From CAWEHU01 sp963808965 (GTDB lineage Bacteria; Pseudomonadota; Alphaproteobacteria; Acetobacterales; Acetobacteraceae): DNA of 64,000 nt. Position numbers and translations under genes: made by a program. The notes under the pieces were generated by a model. The model ran no database searches. It was not told the origin of the DNA and was given only the letters and a program-made list of their open reading frames with translations. Below, in pieces: positions 52,330-61,622 of the stretch (its first letter is position 1; each line of letters starts with the position of its first letter). The stretch spans positions 1 to 64,000 of the forward strand of contig CAWEHU010000007.1 in the NCBI GenBank assembly GCA_963808965.1, in the 5' to 3' direction.

Positions 52330-53490
52330 ATGAGTGATGGCCGCCGCACGGGACCTCCCGTGCCGTTCCTCGATCTGAAGGCGCAGCAGCAGCGCATCGC
52401 GCCCGATCTCCGCCGGAGGCTCGAGGCGGTGCTCGGCCATTGCCAATTCATCCTCGGGCCGGAAGTCGCGGAACTCGAGCAGGCGCTCGCGTCATTCTGC
52501 GGCGCCCGGCACTGCGTCGCGGTGAGCTCCGGCACGGACGCGCTGCAAATCGCGATGATGGCGGAGGAAATCGGTCGCGGAGACGCCGTGTTTCTGCCGG
52601 CATTCACCTACACCGCGACGGCCGAGGTGCCTCTCGTGCTCGGCGCGACGCCGGTGTTCGTCGATGTCGATCCGCGCACGTTCCAGATCGATGTTTCGCA
52701 TTTGCAGGAGCGGATCGCGGAGGTGAAGCGCAACGCTCGGCTGCGCGCACGCGCGATCATCGGCGTCGATTTGTTCGGACAGCCGGCGGACTGGCCCGGC
52801 CTTCGCGCGATCGCGGCGCGTGAGGGCCTGTTCACGCTGGACGATTGCGCGCAGAGCTTCGGTGCGGCGCTGAACGGCAAGCGCCTGGGTACCGAGGCGG
52901 ATGCGACGGCGACGAGTTTCTTTCCGTCGAAGCCGCTCGGGGCGTACGGCGATGGCGGCGCATTGTTCACCGAGAGCGACGCACGCGCGGCGCTATACAG
53001 GAGCCTCCGCACGCACGGCGAGGGGACCACGCGCTACGAGGTGCTGCGCACCGGCATGAACGGCCGATTGAATTCGATCCAGGCGGCTGTGCTGCTCGCG
53101 AAATTGGCGGTGTTCGAGCAGGAACTGGCCGCCCGCGAGCGTGTCGCGCGATACTATGATTCGCGGCTCGGCGATGCGGTGCAAATCCCGGCGCGCGTGC
53201 CGGACAGCAGCAGCGCTTGGGCGATCTATGCGGTTCTGTTGCCGGACGGCGCGGTGCGGGATCGAATCCAGTCGGCGTTGAAGGAGCAGGGCGTGCCAAC
53301 GGCGATCTACTATCCCCGCCCGTTGCATCGGCAGCCCGCCTATCGCGACCATCACGACGGATCGCCGCTGCCCGTATCCGAGGATCTCGCTTCGCGCATT
53401 CTGGCGCTGCCGATCCATGCGGATCTCAATGAGGCGGCGATGGCGCATGTTTGCGATTCGGTGCTTGCGGCTGCGGGGCCTGGCAACTAG
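52330..53490 (+). CDS. DegT/DnrJ/EryC1-family sugar aminotransferase
   Basis: 386 residues, PLP-dependent fold type I. Features: VPFLDLKAQ at the start, AVSSGTDALQIAM (phosphate-binding), TLDDCAQSFGA and the PLP lysine in TSFFPSKPLGAYGDGG (about residue 200), and YYPRPLHRQPAY near the end. It aminates a keto-sugar nucleotide, most plausibly the product of the upstream 4,6-dehydratase, so the pair makes an amino-deoxy sugar. AAGAGGTAGCG precedes the ATG. Confidence 0.93.
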   Translation: MSDGRRTGPPVPFLDLKAQQQRIAPDLRRRLEAVLGHCQFILGPEVAELEQALASFCGARHCVAVSSGTDALQIAMMAEEIGRGDAVFLPAFTYTATAEVPLVLGATPVFVDVDPRTFQIDVSHLQERIAEVKRNARLRARAIIGVDLFGQPADWPGLRAIAAREGLFTLDDCAQSFGAALNGKRLGTEADATATSFFPSKPLGAYGDGGALFTESDARAALYRSLRTHGEGTTRYEVLRTGMNGRLNSIQAAVLLAKLAVFEQELAARERVARYYDSRLGDAVQIPARVPDSSSAWAIYAVLLPDGAVRDRIQSALKEQGVPTAIYYPRPLHRQPAYRDHHDGSPLPVSEDLASRILALPIHADLNEAAMAHVCDSVLAAAGPGN

Positions 53491-53532
53491 TTGCTGATTC
53501 GCAACGTTATGGGCGCACGTTCGCTCTCGCGC

Positions 53533-54273
53533 TCAGGCCCTGGAAAGAAATAGGCCCGCGAGCGAGTGCGCCGCCGCGGTAAACAGCGAGCGGACCGCGA
53601 CGACGAGGGCGGCTGAGGCGGCGACGGGTCCCATCGAACGTCCCCGGAGTTGATCCGGGATCGATGAGGTCCCGATTCCACGGTCGCGCAACCTGAAGGA
53701 AGAGTGGCGAGGCGGCCGGAAGGAGGACTGGCGACCGGGCTGGAAGCAAGCGCCGCGGCGGGGCCGGAATCGGGAGTGGCCGCGGGTGAAGTCAGGCGCC
53801 TGCGGAGGGAAGAGCGAAGCGCCGGCGCGGCCGGATCGCCGGTCTCCGGCAGCGCGGGCTGAGACGGGGAATTTGCGGCGATAGCGCCGAGCAGCGCCGC
53901 CCATCTCCGGGCCGAACAGCCAATGCTGCACCTGTTTGTCGAACGCCGCCGTCCCCGGCACCAGCCGGAGCAGCCAGCCGAACCCGCGCCGCAGAAGGTG
54001 CGGCGGTCGGGCCAGCGTGCGGGGCGACGCCGGGATCTCGGGACCCGGGCGGTTCGCCTGCGGACCGGCGGGAAGCAGGCCGGCGTGGAAATCGGCGATC
54101 AGCGCCGCGAACCAGGCGGTCAGACGACGCAGTTGCGTCAAGACCAGACGCTTCATTGGCGAAGCCGGCAGCTGCTCCTCGCACCCCGCGGCGATCGCCT
54201 CACACAGCCCCTGGACGATGCGGACCAGGCTCTCGGCCGGGTCAGTCGTGGGTTGAGGGGATGTGGCCTCCAT
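53533..54273 (-). CDS. Hypothetical protein with Arg/Pro-rich tail
   Basis: 246 residues from the ATG at 54273. Residues 1-140 look like a helical domain (SLVRIVQGLCEAIAAGCEE, MKRLVLTQLRRLTAWFAAL and GFGWLLRLVPGTAAF). The remainder is strongly Arg/Ser/Pro-rich (RFRPRRGACFQPGRQSSFRP) before a final hydrophobic stretch. I recall similar N-terminal halves in hypothetical proteins of acetic-acid-type alphaproteobacteria but know no function. The odd tail could mean a frameshift after about residue 145. No strong ribosome-binding site; alternative starts at 54345 or 54408. Confidence 0.5.
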   Translation of the reverse strand: MEATSPQPTTDPAESLVRIVQGLCEAIAAGCEEQLPASPMKRLVLTQLRRLTAWFAALIADFHAGLLPAGPQANRPGPEIPASPRTLARPPHLLRRGFGWLLRLVPGTAAFDKQVQHWLFGPEMGGAARRYRRKFPVSARAAGDRRSGRAGASLFPPQAPDFTRGHSRFRPRRGACFQPGRQSSFRPPRHSSFRLRDRGIGTSSIPDQLRGRSMGPVAASAALVVAVRSLFTAAAHSLAGLFLSRA

Positions 54274-54423
54274 GAACGCTATGATTGCATAAATTGAGGA
54301 AGATTGGCAACCACGCAATGCAACCCTCCCGTTTGCGATACCCAGCATGATCCGGTTTGCACCACGCACCGTCCTGATGGACGCCAGAACGCGCTTCATG
54401 GAAGGCATTGCTGCCTTGGTCGC

Positions 54424-54442
54424 TATAATACTCTGTGCTATA
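54424..54442 (+). promoter_or_regulatory. Promoter/operator region of the HigB/HigA-like pair
   Basis: Consensus -10-like TATAAT (54424-54429) and TATAGT (54437-54442) lie inside a repeated element CTATA ... TATAG. They sit about 40-55 bases before the toxin start. Suits an autoregulated toxin-antitoxin promoter; no clear -35 box. Confidence 0.45.
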
Positions 54443-54480
54443 GTCTAGCCAGATGCCCTTGCGGGTGCCAGTGGGGGCAT

Positions 54481-54855
54481 GTGCGGATATTCAAGACCAA
54501 AGCGTTTGCGCGATTCGCCCGAAAGGCACGGCTCGCGGATCGGACATTGGTGGAAGCGGTGGACAGAGCCGGAAGGGGATTGATCGATGCCGACCTTGGA
54601 GGCGGGGTCATCAAGCAACGTATCGCCCGCCCGAGCGGCGGTAAATCGGGCGGCTTCCGAACGATCATCGTGTTCCGGGTGGGATCGCGGGCGTTCTTCG
54701 TCCATGGCTTCGCGAAAAGCGAGCAGGACAACATCCGCGACGATGAATTGACGGCGTTCAAAATGCTGGCGGCGCGGCTGCTGGCCTTTGACGAGGCGGC
54801 GTTGGCTCAAGCGATGGCCGCCGGGGTGCTGATGGAGGTGATCGGCGATGAGTAA
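54481..54855 (+). CDS. RelE/HigB-like toxin
   Basis: 124 residues starting at GTG 54481: VRIFKTKAFARFARKARLAD, then GGGVIKQRIARPSGGKSGGFRTIIVFRVGSRAFFVHGFAKSE. This is the compact RelE-superfamily RNase group formerly called DUF1044/PF06296. The basic residues and the HGF motif suit ribosome-dependent mRNA cleavage. The toxin precedes the antitoxin, as in higBA loci. The gene overlaps the next by 8 bp. Confidence 0.85.
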   Translation: MRIFKTKAFARFARKARLADRTLVEAVDRAGRGLIDADLGGGVIKQRIARPSGGKSGGFRTIIVFRVGSRAFFVHGFAKSEQDNIRDDELTAFKMLAARLLAFDEAALAQAMAAGVLMEVIGDE

Positions 54856-55165
54856 GCAGTATCGCAGCCGGCCCATGGCGTCGGTCCACGAAACGGCGGA
54901 AGGGCTGCACAAGGCGGGCCTTCTCGACAAACAAACGATGCGGGAATTCGATGCCGCGTGCCTCACGCCCGTCCGGCCCCTGACGCCTGCGCAAATCCGG
55001 GCGCTGCGCGAAAGGGAAGGGGCCAGCCAGGCGGTGTTCGCCCGCCATCTCAACGTGACGACCGGCCTTGTCAGCCAATGGGAGCGCGGCGAGAAGCGCC
55101 CGCAAGGCCCGTCGCTCAAGCTGCTGTCGCTCATTGCTAAGAACGGGCTGGCGGCGGTCGCGTAA
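54848..55165 (+). CDS. HigA-like antitoxin (XRE/HTH)
   Basis: 105 residues: LTPAQIRALREREGASQAVFARHLNV, then TTGLVSQWERGEKRPQGPSLKLLSLIAK, a canonical Xre-type helix-turn-helix. The N-terminal 40 residues (MASVHETAEGLHKAGLLDK) probably bind the toxin. Starts within the toxin's last codons, so expression is coupled. Expected to repress the promoter near 54424. Confidence 0.9.
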   Translation: MSKQYRSRPMASVHETAEGLHKAGLLDKQTMREFDAACLTPVRPLTPAQIRALREREGASQAVFARHLNVTTGLVSQWERGEKRPQGPSLKLLSLIAKNGLAAVA

Positions 55166-55486
55166 GGGTTGCTCGAAATAGGCATAGCAACAGCTGATCC
55201 GTTATAAGCGATGCACGTCTACATCGGCGAAAGCGGAAGTCTGCGGCGCTCGCAGAATAGTAAAAACGAGAGCAGTAGCCACAGACGCGGCTGGCAAAGG
55301 GTCAACGGAAATGCCCGAAACTCTCAACGTCCGCGCAGCGCAAGTCCTTCCTCCCCAAGCCCGATGGTTCGAGGGACAGCGGGAAATGGCTACGATCCAT
55401 CCCCATGTCAAGCCAGCATCGTCCGTTGACGGCATTCGGATTGCGGTTCTTTACTGTGCCGTTTGCTTCAGACGGGGAGAACAGTG
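55166..55486. other. Intergenic region before the cache-domain gene
   Basis: 321 bp. Short open frames on both strands lack family features or good ribosome-binding sites; nothing I can support. Confidence 0.4.
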
Positions 55487-55969
55487 GTGTTCCAACGCAT
55501 CCTGCTTTGTGCAGTGGTCGCCGGCGTTCTGCTGACAGGGGCAGCCCGTGCGCAGCAACGAGCGCCCACCCCACAAGAGATCAATCGTATCGAAGCGTTG
55601 GTGACGAAAGCCGCTGCTCTGGTCGAGAGCAAAGGAAAGCAGGCTGCGTTCGCCGAGTTCGGAAAGCGTGACAGCGAGTGGTGGCATGACGATACTTACC
55701 TGTTCGCTTATGACATGAACGGGAATGTCCTCCTGAACCCTGCGGCTCCGAGCCGGGTTGGGACCAACCCGCTCGCGGAAAAGGACGCGAACGGCAAGGC
55801 GTTCCACCAGGCCCTCATCGAGATGGGGCGGGTAAATGGGTCAGGCTGGGTCGACTACCTGATTGCGAGACCCGGAAAGCCAGAGCCCTCGCCGAAGTGG
55901 AGCTACGTGAAAGCGGTTAAGATCGACGGCGTGCCAGGTGTGATCGGGGCGGGATTCTATCTCGAATAA
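55487..55969 (+). CDS. Secreted single-cache-domain protein
   Basis: 160 residues. A signal peptide (ILLCAVVAGVLLTGAARA) is followed by one cache-type sensor domain: IEALVTKAAALVESKGKQAAFAEFGKRDSEWWHDDTYLF, AYDMNGNVLLNPA, VDYLIARPGKPEPSPKWSYVKAV. In chemoreceptors this fold binds small ligands in the periplasm. Here it stands alone without a signalling domain, so it may be a periplasmic binding component. GTG start at 55487 with GGGGAG upstream. Confidence 0.8.
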   Translation: MFQRILLCAVVAGVLLTGAARAQQRAPTPQEINRIEALVTKAAALVESKGKQAAFAEFGKRDSEWWHDDTYLFAYDMNGNVLLNPAAPSRVGTNPLAEKDANGKAFHQALIEMGRVNGSGWVDYLIARPGKPEPSPKWSYVKAVKIDGVPGVIGAGFYLE

Positions 55970-56132
55970 CGGGCCAAGACTGCGCCGGCGACGCCGGGCG
56001 GGGGGGTCCCAGGGGATGTTCCCGGAGCCCTTGATTTTGCAAACCTTGTGGGGGCGAGCGGCACTCGCAGAAAACAACGAATCTAGCAAATTGTTGCCAC
56101 CCAAAGCTGGAAGGCAGGAAGCGTTCCCCGCA

Positions 56133-57536
56133 TCACCCAGCGTTCCGCATTGCCTGCGCACGCACTCGCGCCTCGACCGCGGTGAGATCATTCGGCGCCA
56201 GCTCGTATCGTTCCTCGCGCTCGAAAAGATCGGCGAGGTGGTCGGGAAGTGGGGGACGAAAGCCGACGGCGCGCTCGATTGCATCCGGAAACTTGGCCGC
56301 ATGCGCGGTCGCCATCGCGATCGTCGGCGCGCCATGCAAGCACGGGAGCGCGCGGGCTGCGGCGATTCCGATCGCGGTGTGGGGGTCGGCGAGATAGCCG
56401 GTCGCACGGTGCAGGCGGCGGATTTCCTCCTCTGTGCCGGCGTCGTCAAGACGGAAGCCGTGGAACAGATCGGTTGCCCGCCTCCAGACATTGTCGGAAA
56501 CCGGCATCCGGCCCGTCTCGCGAAAAGCGGCTATGGTCCGCGCGGTCGCCTCGGGGTCGCGGTCGAGCAGCTCGAACAGCAGCCGCTCGAAATTGGAACT
56601 GACCTGAATATCCATGCTCGGCGAGAGGCTCGGCTCGACGCCTCGCACCGACATGTCGTTCTCGGCCAGGAAACGAGCAAGAATATCGTTCCGATTGGAA
56701 GCGACGATCAGCCGCGCGATGGGCAGTCCCATGCGTCGCGCCACCCAGGCAGCCAGAACATTGCCGAAATTTCCGGTGGGAACCGCGAAAGCGACCTCCC
56801 GCTCTGGCGCGCCGAGGGCGAGCGCACTGGCGACGTAATACGGGATCTGCGCCGCGATCCGCGCCCAGTTGATCGAGTTTACCGCCGAAAGGTGCATCTC
56901 CCGCCGGAACGGGATGTCGGCGAACATCGCCTTGACGAGATCCTGGCAGTCGTCGAACGTGCCTTCGACCGCGATATTGCCGATATTCGGCGCGAGCACG
57001 GTCGTCATCTGCCGCCGCTGCACCTCGCTGGTCCGGCCCCGCGGATGCAGGATGGCGACCTTCACCCGCTCGCGCCCGGCGAAGGCCTCGATCGCCGCCG
57101 ACCCGGTATCCCCGGAAGTGGCGCCGACGATGGTGACGCGCTCATCGCGTTCGGCGAGCACGTGCTCGAACAGCCGCCCGAGCAACTGCATCGCCATGTC
57201 CTTGAAGGCGAGCGTCGGGCCGTGGAACAGCTCTTGCACCCAGAGCCCCGTCTCCAGCTGCACGAGCGGAGCGACCGCGGGATGGTCGAAGCGGGCGTAG
57301 GCGTCCCGGCACAGCGCCTGGAGGGCGCCAAAGGGAATGGACGAGCCGATGAAGGTCTGGATCAGCCGCGCCGCGAGTTCCGCATAAGGCAAGCCGCGCA
57401 TGGCCCGCCAGTCGCCCGCCGAGAAGTGCGGCCAGGACTCGGGAACGTAGAGCCCGCCATCTTCGGCGAGGCCCGCCAGCAGCACGCCGCCGAAATCGCG
57501 CACGGGCGCCTGCCCGCGAGTGGATATGTAGCGCAT
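56133..57536 (-). CDS. thrC: Threonine synthase
   Basis: 467 residues. PLP lysine in GPTLAFKDMAMQLLGR (about residue 112), phosphate loop GATSGDTGSAAIEAFAGR, and PTGNFGNVLAAWVARRMG, all typical of the long (fungal/proteobacterial) ThrC class. It converts O-phosphohomoserine to threonine. No frameshift. In many alphaproteobacteria it follows the SURF1 gene; here four genes intervene (57.6-60.8 kb), suggesting later insertions. Confidence 0.97.
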   Translation of the reverse strand: MRYISTRGQAPVRDFGGVLLAGLAEDGGLYVPESWPHFSAGDWRAMRGLPYAELAARLIQTFIGSSIPFGALQALCRDAYARFDHPAVAPLVQLETGLWVQELFHGPTLAFKDMAMQLLGRLFEHVLAERDERVTIVGATSGDTGSAAIEAFAGRERVKVAILHPRGRTSEVQRRQMTTVLAPNIGNIAVEGTFDDCQDLVKAMFADIPFRREMHLSAVNSINWARIAAQIPYYVASALALGAPEREVAFAVPTGNFGNVLAAWVARRMGLPIARLIVASNRNDILARFLAENDMSVRGVEPSLSPSMDIQVSSNFERLLFELLDRDPEATARTIAAFRETGRMPVSDNVWRRATDLFHGFRLDDAGTEEEIRRLHRATGYLADPHTAIGIAAARALPCLHGAPTIAMATAHAAKFPDAIERAVGFRPPLPDHLADLFEREERYELAPNDLTAVEARVRAQAMRNAG

Positions 57537-57597
57537 GAGGCGACAGTATCGCGATCCCAGCTTGTATCTAAAGCCGGAACCGGTCAGCAGGGTCGGA

Positions 57598-57942
57598 TTA
57601 GCTCCGCTCGGCCGTGATGTGGTAAACGCAGGATCGTACAGCGGAGTCGGCTTCGAGGCGGCTGTCCGATATCTTTCCTTTGATGGATGCCGCTCCCGCT
57701 TGGCCGCTGAACGAGCCGTCCGGTCCTATCCTGACGGAAGTCGAGTATCCGCTCCTCCTGTAAATGAAAGCTCCGTTCCGCACACGTATGCTGACATCGT
57801 GCGCCGGGGGACACCGTCTGCCCTCGGCTTTCGTGACAGCCGAATGTCCTTGATAGACCCCGTCGAAAGGCCCGGCGGCGGCTGCCTGAAAAGCGGCGGC
57901 AAACCCGAGGATGGCGGTTGCGATGCGAGCCGTGGAACGCAT
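57598..57942 (-). CDS. Small secreted hypothetical protein
   Basis: 114 residues. ATG at 57942 with a perfect AAGGAGG 6 bases upstream. Signal peptide RIATAILGFAAAFQAAAAG, then a mature part FDGVYQGHSAVTKAEGRRCP, VSIRVRNGAFIYRRSG and SFSGQAGAASIKGKI that looks like a small beta-rich domain. Two Cys (in RRCPPAHD and SCVYHI) could form a disulfide. It resembles secreted lipocalin-like small proteins of alphaproteobacteria; the function is unknown. Confidence 0.75.
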   Translation of the reverse strand: MRSTARIATAILGFAAAFQAAAAGPFDGVYQGHSAVTKAEGRRCPPAHDVSIRVRNGAFIYRRSGYSTSVRIGPDGSFSGQAGAASIKGKISDSRLEADSAVRSCVYHITAERS

Positions 57943-58115
57943 GTCGAGCCTCCTTCCGGGGGATGCAGCCGGGCGGCGCCTTGCGGGCCTGGTTCGCCGT
58001 ATTGAAGTCAGGGCGTTCAGCCGCCCCGATGAAATCATAATCAGCCCGGCTTCGGGATACTGAAAATGGTGCGGAGGCCGCAGATGGGCCTCCGCTACCT
58101 TTGGCACTGGATGGC

Positions 58116-59102
58116 TTAAGAACGCTTCCGGCAAATCAGCCCGAGGCCGGCAAGACCGGCGCCGAACAGGGCGAGGGAGGCGGGCTCGGGCACCGGGTTG
58201 ATCTGGGCGACGCCGGAGACCTGGAAGATTTCGAGGAAGATATTGTCATCGGCGCTCGGGTTCCGCGTGTTGACGGTGATCGAGGTGTCCCCCGCCGTGA
58301 TGAATGGAACGAGATTATAGCGCTCGTGGTCCTGGCTGATCGTCGGGTTCAGCGGGGTGAACGGGTCGTTCCAAGAGCCGACGGTGATAAGGTTTCCGTT
58401 CGCGCATGTCGCGTCCCGGGCATCGTCGCAATGGCCGGCCACGTTGGTGAGCGTATTGCCGTTCACGGTGATGATCGAGACCTGGCTCGTGTTGGTCGGG
58501 TTGTTCGGGGCCGAGCCGTCAAAGCTGAACCCGTCTCCGATCCGCATCTCCGCGACGAAGCCCGGAGCCGAGGGGTTCAGCGGGTTCGCGAAAGTGATGT
58601 GACTGGTATCCCCGGCCGAGGAGGAGAAGCCATCGAGAATCCCGACCGTCGTCGTCGGAAGGGTCGGGTTCGAGTACACGACGACCAGGGCTTCGCCGTC
58701 CTGGAAGCTATTGGTCTCGGTCACGTTGAAGGTGAACGGCGATGCGGCACCGCCGCCCACGATGGGCGCGACGATGCTGGTGACGTCGGCTCGCCAAGCC
58801 TGAAGAGAGCCATTGGCACCCAGCGCGGTCGTGTAGCTGACCGGGGAACCGTTCAACGTGCCGCCGGGAGTCGTCGTGTTGGAAAATAGCGAGCTGTACA
58901 GATACGCGGCCTCGAGCGTCGACCCGACCGGAACGCTGGCTGTCACCGTGCATGCCTGGGTGGTTGACCCGCAGCCGTCGCTCGAAACGCCCTGGTTACC
59001 GGTGAAAGTCTGGAACACGCTCAGAGTCGCGTGAGCCTGCCCGGCGATCGCTAAGCCACCGAGCATGGTGGCGGCGAGTAGGGCGGTCCTGTGATTCAGC
59101 AT
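58116..59102 (-). CDS. PEP-CTERM-anchored secreted protein
   Basis: 328 residues. Signal peptide (LLAATMLGGLAIAGQAHA). A long Thr/Ser/Asn/Gly-rich beta-type region with four Cys (SDGCGSTTQAC and HCDDARDATC) follows. It ends in the sorting signal NPVPEPASLALFGAGLAGLG-x-I plus the basic tail CRKRS, that is a PEP-CTERM motif. Such proteins are processed by an exosortase (EpsH/XrtA), usually linked to exopolysaccharide export. No exosortase is seen in this window. Start ATG at 59102, with GGAGA upstream. Confidence 0.9.
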   Translation of the reverse strand: MLNHRTALLAATMLGGLAIAGQAHATLSVFQTFTGNQGVSSDGCGSTTQACTVTASVPVGSTLEAAYLYSSLFSNTTTPGGTLNGSPVSYTTALGANGSLQAWRADVTSIVAPIVGGGAASPFTFNVTETNSFQDGEALVVVYSNPTLPTTTVGILDGFSSSAGDTSHITFANPLNPSAPGFVAEMRIGDGFSFDGSAPNNPTNTSQVSIITVNGNTLTNVAGHCDDARDATCANGNLITVGSWNDPFTPLNPTISQDHERYNLVPFITAGDTSITVNTRNPSADDNIFLEIFQVSGVAQINPVPEPASLALFGAGLAGLGLICRKRS

Positions 59103-59332
59103 GATCTCTCCGTTGCAAGATGCGGGGCGCCGGTCGTTTCGAGGCGGCCCCATGCATTTGACGATGCAAGTGACGTGCCGAAACGAGATCGGTTTAATTT
59201 TGCTGGCGGATCCGGTCGGCGTTCGAAAGGGCCGACCCGCCCTATGTAAAAGATGCCGACAGGAAAAACCCTTGTAGGAGCTTTCCGGTTGTAAAATGTT
59301 CCGACAGTACGTGGTTCGCGAGCGGGGCGGCG

Positions 59333-60829
59333 TCAATCCTCGCCGAGATAGCGCCGATGCAAATGGTGTCGGTAGACCGCGGCATCGAGCGGGCGTCCGG
59401 TCGCCCGGGTCAGGATCTCTCCGGTGGACGCCGAGCTTCCCATCGCGTGCACGTTCGCCCGTAGCCACGAGACCAGCGGGACGAAGTCGCCTCGCCCGAT
59501 GCCGGGCACCACGTCCGGCTCCGCCCGGCAGGCCGCGTCGAAAAGCTGCGCCGCCATCATCGCGCCCAGCGTGTAGGTCGGAAAGTAGCCCCAGGCCCCG
59601 CCGGGCCAATGAATATCCTGGAGGCAGCCCAGCCTGTCCTCCGTCACGGTAAGCCCGAGCAGCTCGCGGATTTCGGCATTGAAGGCGGCGGGTAGGTCGG
59701 CGAGCGTCATCTCGCCCGCGATCAGCGCCTTCTCCAGTTCGTAGCGAACGATAATGTGAGCGGGATACGTGACCTCGTCGGCATCGACACGGATGAAGCC
59801 GGGCCGCACGCGGGTCATGTGCCGGTACAGCGCGTCGGCGTCCCAGACCGCGCCACGGGCGCCGAACGCTTCCCGCAGCAGGGGGGCCAAATACGCGGTG
59901 AAGGCGCGGCTGCGGCAAACCTGCATCTCGATCAGCAGGGACTGGCTCTCGTGCAGGCTCATCCCGCGCGCCCGTCCCACCGGCTGGCGGAGCCATTGCG
60001 GTGGGCGTCCCTGCTCGTACAAGCCGTGTCCGCTTTCGTGCAGCACGCCCATGAGCGCGCCAGAGAAATCCCCCTCCTGGTACCGATTGGTGATGCGTAC
60101 GTCGTCAGTCGCCCCGCCGCAGAACGGGTGCGTGCTCACATCCAGCCTGCCCCGCGTGAAGTCCAACCCGACGACCGTCATCAGCCGTTGGCAAAGTCCG
60201 CGTTGCACCTCGGTAGGGAAAGGACCTTCCATCGCCGGGGGAGGCGGCAGGCGCTCCTGATGCGCCAGCGCAGCGTCCAGCAAGGAGGGCAGGGCGATCC
60301 TGAGATCGGCGAATAGCGGGTCGATATCGGCCTGACGCGTGCCGGGGTCGTACTCGTCCAGCAGCGCGTCGTACGGCGCCAGGCCAAGCGCTTCGCCCTT
60401 CGCCTCCCCGACTCTCCGCTCGCAGATCAGCACCTCGCTCAGCAACGGGAGAAGGGACGCGAAGTCGCTTTCGGCCCGCGCCTTGCGCCAGGCGACCTCG
60501 CAGCGGGAGACGGCTTTCGATCGAGCCTCGACCAGATCCGCCGGAACGGCCGTCGCGTGGCCGTGAGTGCGGCGGATCTCGCGAAGGTTGGCGCGCTGCC
60601 AATCGTCCAGTTCGGCCCCGTCCTGCTCCGCCCGCGAAATCAGGTCGCCCGTTTCGACCGTTGTGAGGATCTCGTGCGCGATCACCTCGAGCGTGGCCAG
60701 TTGCTCCGCTCGGCTCTCGGCGGCGCCGAGCGGCATCATCGTCTCCTTATCCCAGGAAAGAATCCGGATGGCGTCCTGTATCGCAGACAGCCGGGCGAAG
60801 CGCTGCTCCAGCGTGTGGTACGCCTTCAT
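59333..60829 (-). CDS. M32 carboxypeptidase (Taq-type)
   Basis: 498 residues. Zinc motif HESGH in GVLHESGHGLYEQGRP (about residue 270). Other M32 features are LSWDKETMMPLGAAESRAEQ near the N-terminus, HPFCGG before the zinc site, and VRPGFIRVDADEVTYPAHIIVRYELE after it. It trims C-terminal residues from peptides in the cytoplasm. The start at 60829 (MKAYHTLEQRF) follows GGAAAG; the longer frame overlaps SURF1. Confidence 0.95.
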   Translation of the reverse strand: MKAYHTLEQRFARLSAIQDAIRILSWDKETMMPLGAAESRAEQLATLEVIAHEILTTVETGDLISRAEQDGAELDDWQRANLREIRRTHGHATAVPADLVEARSKAVSRCEVAWRKARAESDFASLLPLLSEVLICERRVGEAKGEALGLAPYDALLDEYDPGTRQADIDPLFADLRIALPSLLDAALAHQERLPPPPAMEGPFPTEVQRGLCQRLMTVVGLDFTRGRLDVSTHPFCGGATDDVRITNRYQEGDFSGALMGVLHESGHGLYEQGRPPQWLRQPVGRARGMSLHESQSLLIEMQVCRSRAFTAYLAPLLREAFGARGAVWDADALYRHMTRVRPGFIRVDADEVTYPAHIIVRYELEKALIAGEMTLADLPAAFNAEIRELLGLTVTEDRLGCLQDIHWPGGAWGYFPTYTLGAMMAAQLFDAACRAEPDVVPGIGRGDFVPLVSWLRANVHAMGSSASTGEILTRATGRPLDAAVYRHHLHRRYLGED

Positions 60830-60851
60830 CGCGGTCTTTCCTTGTACAGCT

Positions 60852-61542
60852 TTAACCCCGCAGCGCCGTGCGTGCCCAGGTCGCGAACACGGCCGCCAGC
60901 GAGGCCGCGAGACCAAACCAGGTGATCGCGTAGACGAGGTGGTTATTCGCCGGTCTCGGCAGGTGTCGCGCAGGGTCCGGATACACTCCGGGGCGTGGAT
61001 CGCCGAGCGCGACCAGGGTGAACCGCGCCACCCGTTGCAGACCCAGCGCGGCCCCGATGGCTGCCGGATTGAGCGTATAGAAGCGTCGTGCCGCCGGGTC
61101 GTCCCGCGCGCTGAACAGGCCGGGCGTGTCCGGCGGACGGACGTAGCCTTCGACCACGGCAGGCCCGTTCAGGAACGGCGGCCGGTTGCTTCGTGGCGAA
61201 TGGGACCCAGCCCAGGTCTACGAGCACGGGCACCGAGCCGGACCGCTCCAGAGGCATGATGAGCTGCCCGCCCATTTCCGGCCCGAGCGGGGTCGGACGA
61301 ACCTCGACGCCGTAAAGCGCGGACAGATCCGCCCGGAGCCGCCCCTCGGCCCGAACTTTCTCAAACGGAAGCGGATCAGCGGGCAAGGGGATCGAGGGTG
61401 CGCTTTCGGCACGGTCGATCTGGTCGAGGATACCCTGCTTCCACCTCAAGCGCTGGATCTGCCAAGAACCGAGAGCGAGCAGGACCGCCATCATCGCGAG
61501 CGTCATCGCCGCCGGCCAAGCCAACCGCCGAAAGCCGGTCAT
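60852..61542 (-). CDS. SURF1-family cytochrome oxidase assembly protein, frameshifted
   Basis: About 229 residues when repaired. N-terminal membrane helix (AAMTLAMMAVLLALGSWQIQRL, where GSWQIQRLRWK is the SURF1 hallmark). Then PADPLPFEKVRAEGRL and VDLGWVPFATKQP. At about 61177 the frame changes; the rest (FYTLNPAAIGAALGL, RPANNHLVYAITWFGLAASL, second membrane helix) stops at 60852. SURF1 helps insert haem a into oxidase subunit I. It lies 80 bp after COX3 on the same strand, the standard order. Confidence 0.88.
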
Positions 61543-61622
61543 GCCCGGCGAGGCTGAGCCAACAACAACGTCGTGGCTGCTGTCCCTATGGACCGGGGAT
61601 TGGAAGCGTGATCCTGACGTTG

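Noticed and set aside
56016..57617. 533-codon plus-strand frame
   Set aside because: It is the antisense shadow of thrC, which has full family motifs on the minus strand.
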